NCBI GenBank assembly: GCA_934663625.1
Contig: CAKUKP010000105.1
Coordinates: 1 to 6,790, forward strand
Source of the DNA: an uncultured Clostridia bacterium
GTDB taxonomy: Bacteria > Bacillota > Clostridia > Christensenellales > Aristaeellaceae
Direction: 5' to 3'
Length of the DNA: 6,790 nucleotides
The notes beneath the pieces were generated by a model. It was not told where the DNA came from. It ran no database searches and saw only the letters and a list, made by a program, of their open reading frames with translations. Positions 6,129-6,790 of this stretch are shown piece after piece; positions within the stretch are counted from its first letter, which is position 1, and each line of letters starts with the position of its first letter. A program made the translations under genes and the position numbers.

Positions 6129-6691
6129 TCGTTTATCTGCTGCGCCACGGGCGCACCGAGGCAAACGACCGCCATCTGTACTGCGGCAGCACGGATCTAT
6201 CGCTTTCGGATCGCGGCAGAAGCGATCTTGCCGCCCTGCGGGCGCGCGCTGCGTATCCGGAGCTTACCAACATCGATGCGATCATCAGCGGATTGCGCAG
6301 AACGGCGGAGACCTTTCAAATGCTGTATGGCGATGCGCCCGCGCGCGTCTGCGCCGAATTTCGGGAGATCGATTTCGGCGCGTTTGAGATGCACAGCTAT
6401 GAAGAATTGAAACAGAATCCAGCCTATCAGGCGTGGATCGGCGATGCCGCCGGCGACGCCGCGCCGCCGAAGGGGGAGAACGCGAATCACTTCCGAAATC
6501 GCGTGATCGCGGCGGCGGAGGCGCTGCGCCGCGACAGCCTGATCGTGTGCCACGGCGGGGTGATCGCCGCGCTGATGGCGCATTGGTTTCCCGAAGAAAA
6601 CCGGCATATGTATGCATGGCAGCCGGATTTCGGCTGCGGCTACCGCGTGGAAATTCGGAATGAAAAGAGAACCTATACGCAAATCGGATGA
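6125..6691 (+). CDS. cobC: Histidine phosphatase, probable alpha-ribazole phosphatase
   Basis: The 188-residue protein is a phosphoglycerate-mutase-like histidine phosphatase. The phosphate-accepting histidine is His8 in LLRHGRTEAN; LYCGSTDLSLSDRG (18-31) follows as in CobC-type enzymes. SGLRRTAETF (55-64) supplies the conserved Arg59. FREIDFGAFE (79-88) holds the acid Glu81, and VCHGGVIAAL (141-150) the second histidine His143. In this operon the likely substrate is alpha-ribazole 5'-phosphate or adenosylcobalamin 5'-phosphate, the final dephosphorylation of nucleotide loop assembly. The start ATG 6125 overlaps the preceding stop and has no good ribosome binding site, so translation probably depends on coupling. 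The last codons and stop lie in the left arm of the terminator. Substrate is assigned by context; the family alone is broad. Confidence 0.9.
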   Translation: MIVYLLRHGRTEANDRHLYCGSTDLSLSDRGRSDLAALRARAAYPELTNIDAIISGLRRTAETFQMLYGDAPARVCAEFREIDFGAFEMHSYEELKQNPAYQAWIGDAAGDAAPPKGENANHFRNRVIAAAEALRRDSLIVCHGGVIAALMAHWFPEENRHMYAWQPDFGCGYRVEIRNEKRTYTQIG

Positions 6692-6719
6692 ACGCTCTGC
6701 AGCGTTCATCCGATTTTTT
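6681..6719 (+). terminator. Terminator of the cob operon, overlapping the cobC stop codon
   Basis: A perfect 16-bp stem (6681-6696 with 6701-6716) with a CTGC loop runs into six T's (6714-6719). The stop codon of the phosphatase (6689-6691) is within the left arm. The operon therefore ends sharply with no 3' spacer. Confidence 0.95.
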
Positions 6720-6729
6720 GTGTACCGAA

Positions 6730-6752
6730 AACCCCACGCTAGGCGTGGGGTT
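6730..6752. repeat. GC-rich hairpin in the terminal non-coding sequence; possible IS200/IS605-type end or reverse-strand terminator
   Basis: AACCCCACGC (6730-6739) and GCGTGGGGTT (6743-6752) form a perfect 10-bp stem with a TAG triloop. On the + strand no T run follows. On the - strand the stem runs into TTTTC, so it could end a transcript coming from the right. The hairpin and the following purine-rich stretch to 6790 also resemble, from memory, the subterminal hairpin and leader of IS200/IS605-family elements in Clostridia. No transposase is in the window, so this cannot be settled here. Nothing else is recognisable in 6753-6790. Confidence 0.6.
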
Positions 6753-6790
6753 CAAAGAAGCTTAAGCGGTGAGGTGAAAAGAGAAACTCC

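Overview
The window is a compact bacterial segment with every gene on the + strand. Strong GGAGG-type ribosome binding sites, the gene families and the sequence style point to a fairly GC-rich member of the Bacillota (Clostridia-like, possibly gut-associated). This placement is an inference, because no rRNA or marker gene is present.

Left part (1-3299): the distal end of an oligopeptide/dipeptide ABC importer locus. It holds the 3' end of an OppD/DppD-type ATPase, a complete OppF-type ATPase overlapping it by one base, and, after an 87-base gap, a family 5 solute-binding protein (OppA-like). A clear rho-independent hairpin follows. The permease genes are presumably upstream, outside the window. 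The binding protein has a classical Sec signal peptide but no lipobox cysteine.

Right part (3319-6719): an apparently complete transcription unit for the end of cobalamin synthesis (nucleotide loop assembly). It runs from an excellent sigma-A-type extended -10 promoter to a 16-bp perfect terminator. Gene order is cobT, cobU, cobS, a short CobU-like paralog, and a histidine phosphatase (cobC-like). CobT activates the lower-ligand base to its riboside phosphate. CobU phosphorylates and guanylylates adenosylcobinamide. CobS joins the two halves, and the phosphatase removes the 5' phosphate. Very short gaps or ATGA overlaps suggest translational coupling. The ring-building genes are absent, so the unit would serve corrinoid salvage or the last steps of a pathway encoded elsewhere.

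The most interesting point is the pair of CobU-type proteins. The full-length one keeps the P-loop and the histidine region but has lost the NEVGxGIVP-type loop. The 124-residue paralog keeps a version of that loop but has Met in place of the P-loop lysine and lacks the histidine segment. The last 70 bases (6721-6790) contain a strong hairpin in non-coding sequence, possibly the edge of an IS200/IS605-type element or a reverse-strand terminator. No tRNA, rRNA, CRISPR array or recognisable riboswitch was seen.
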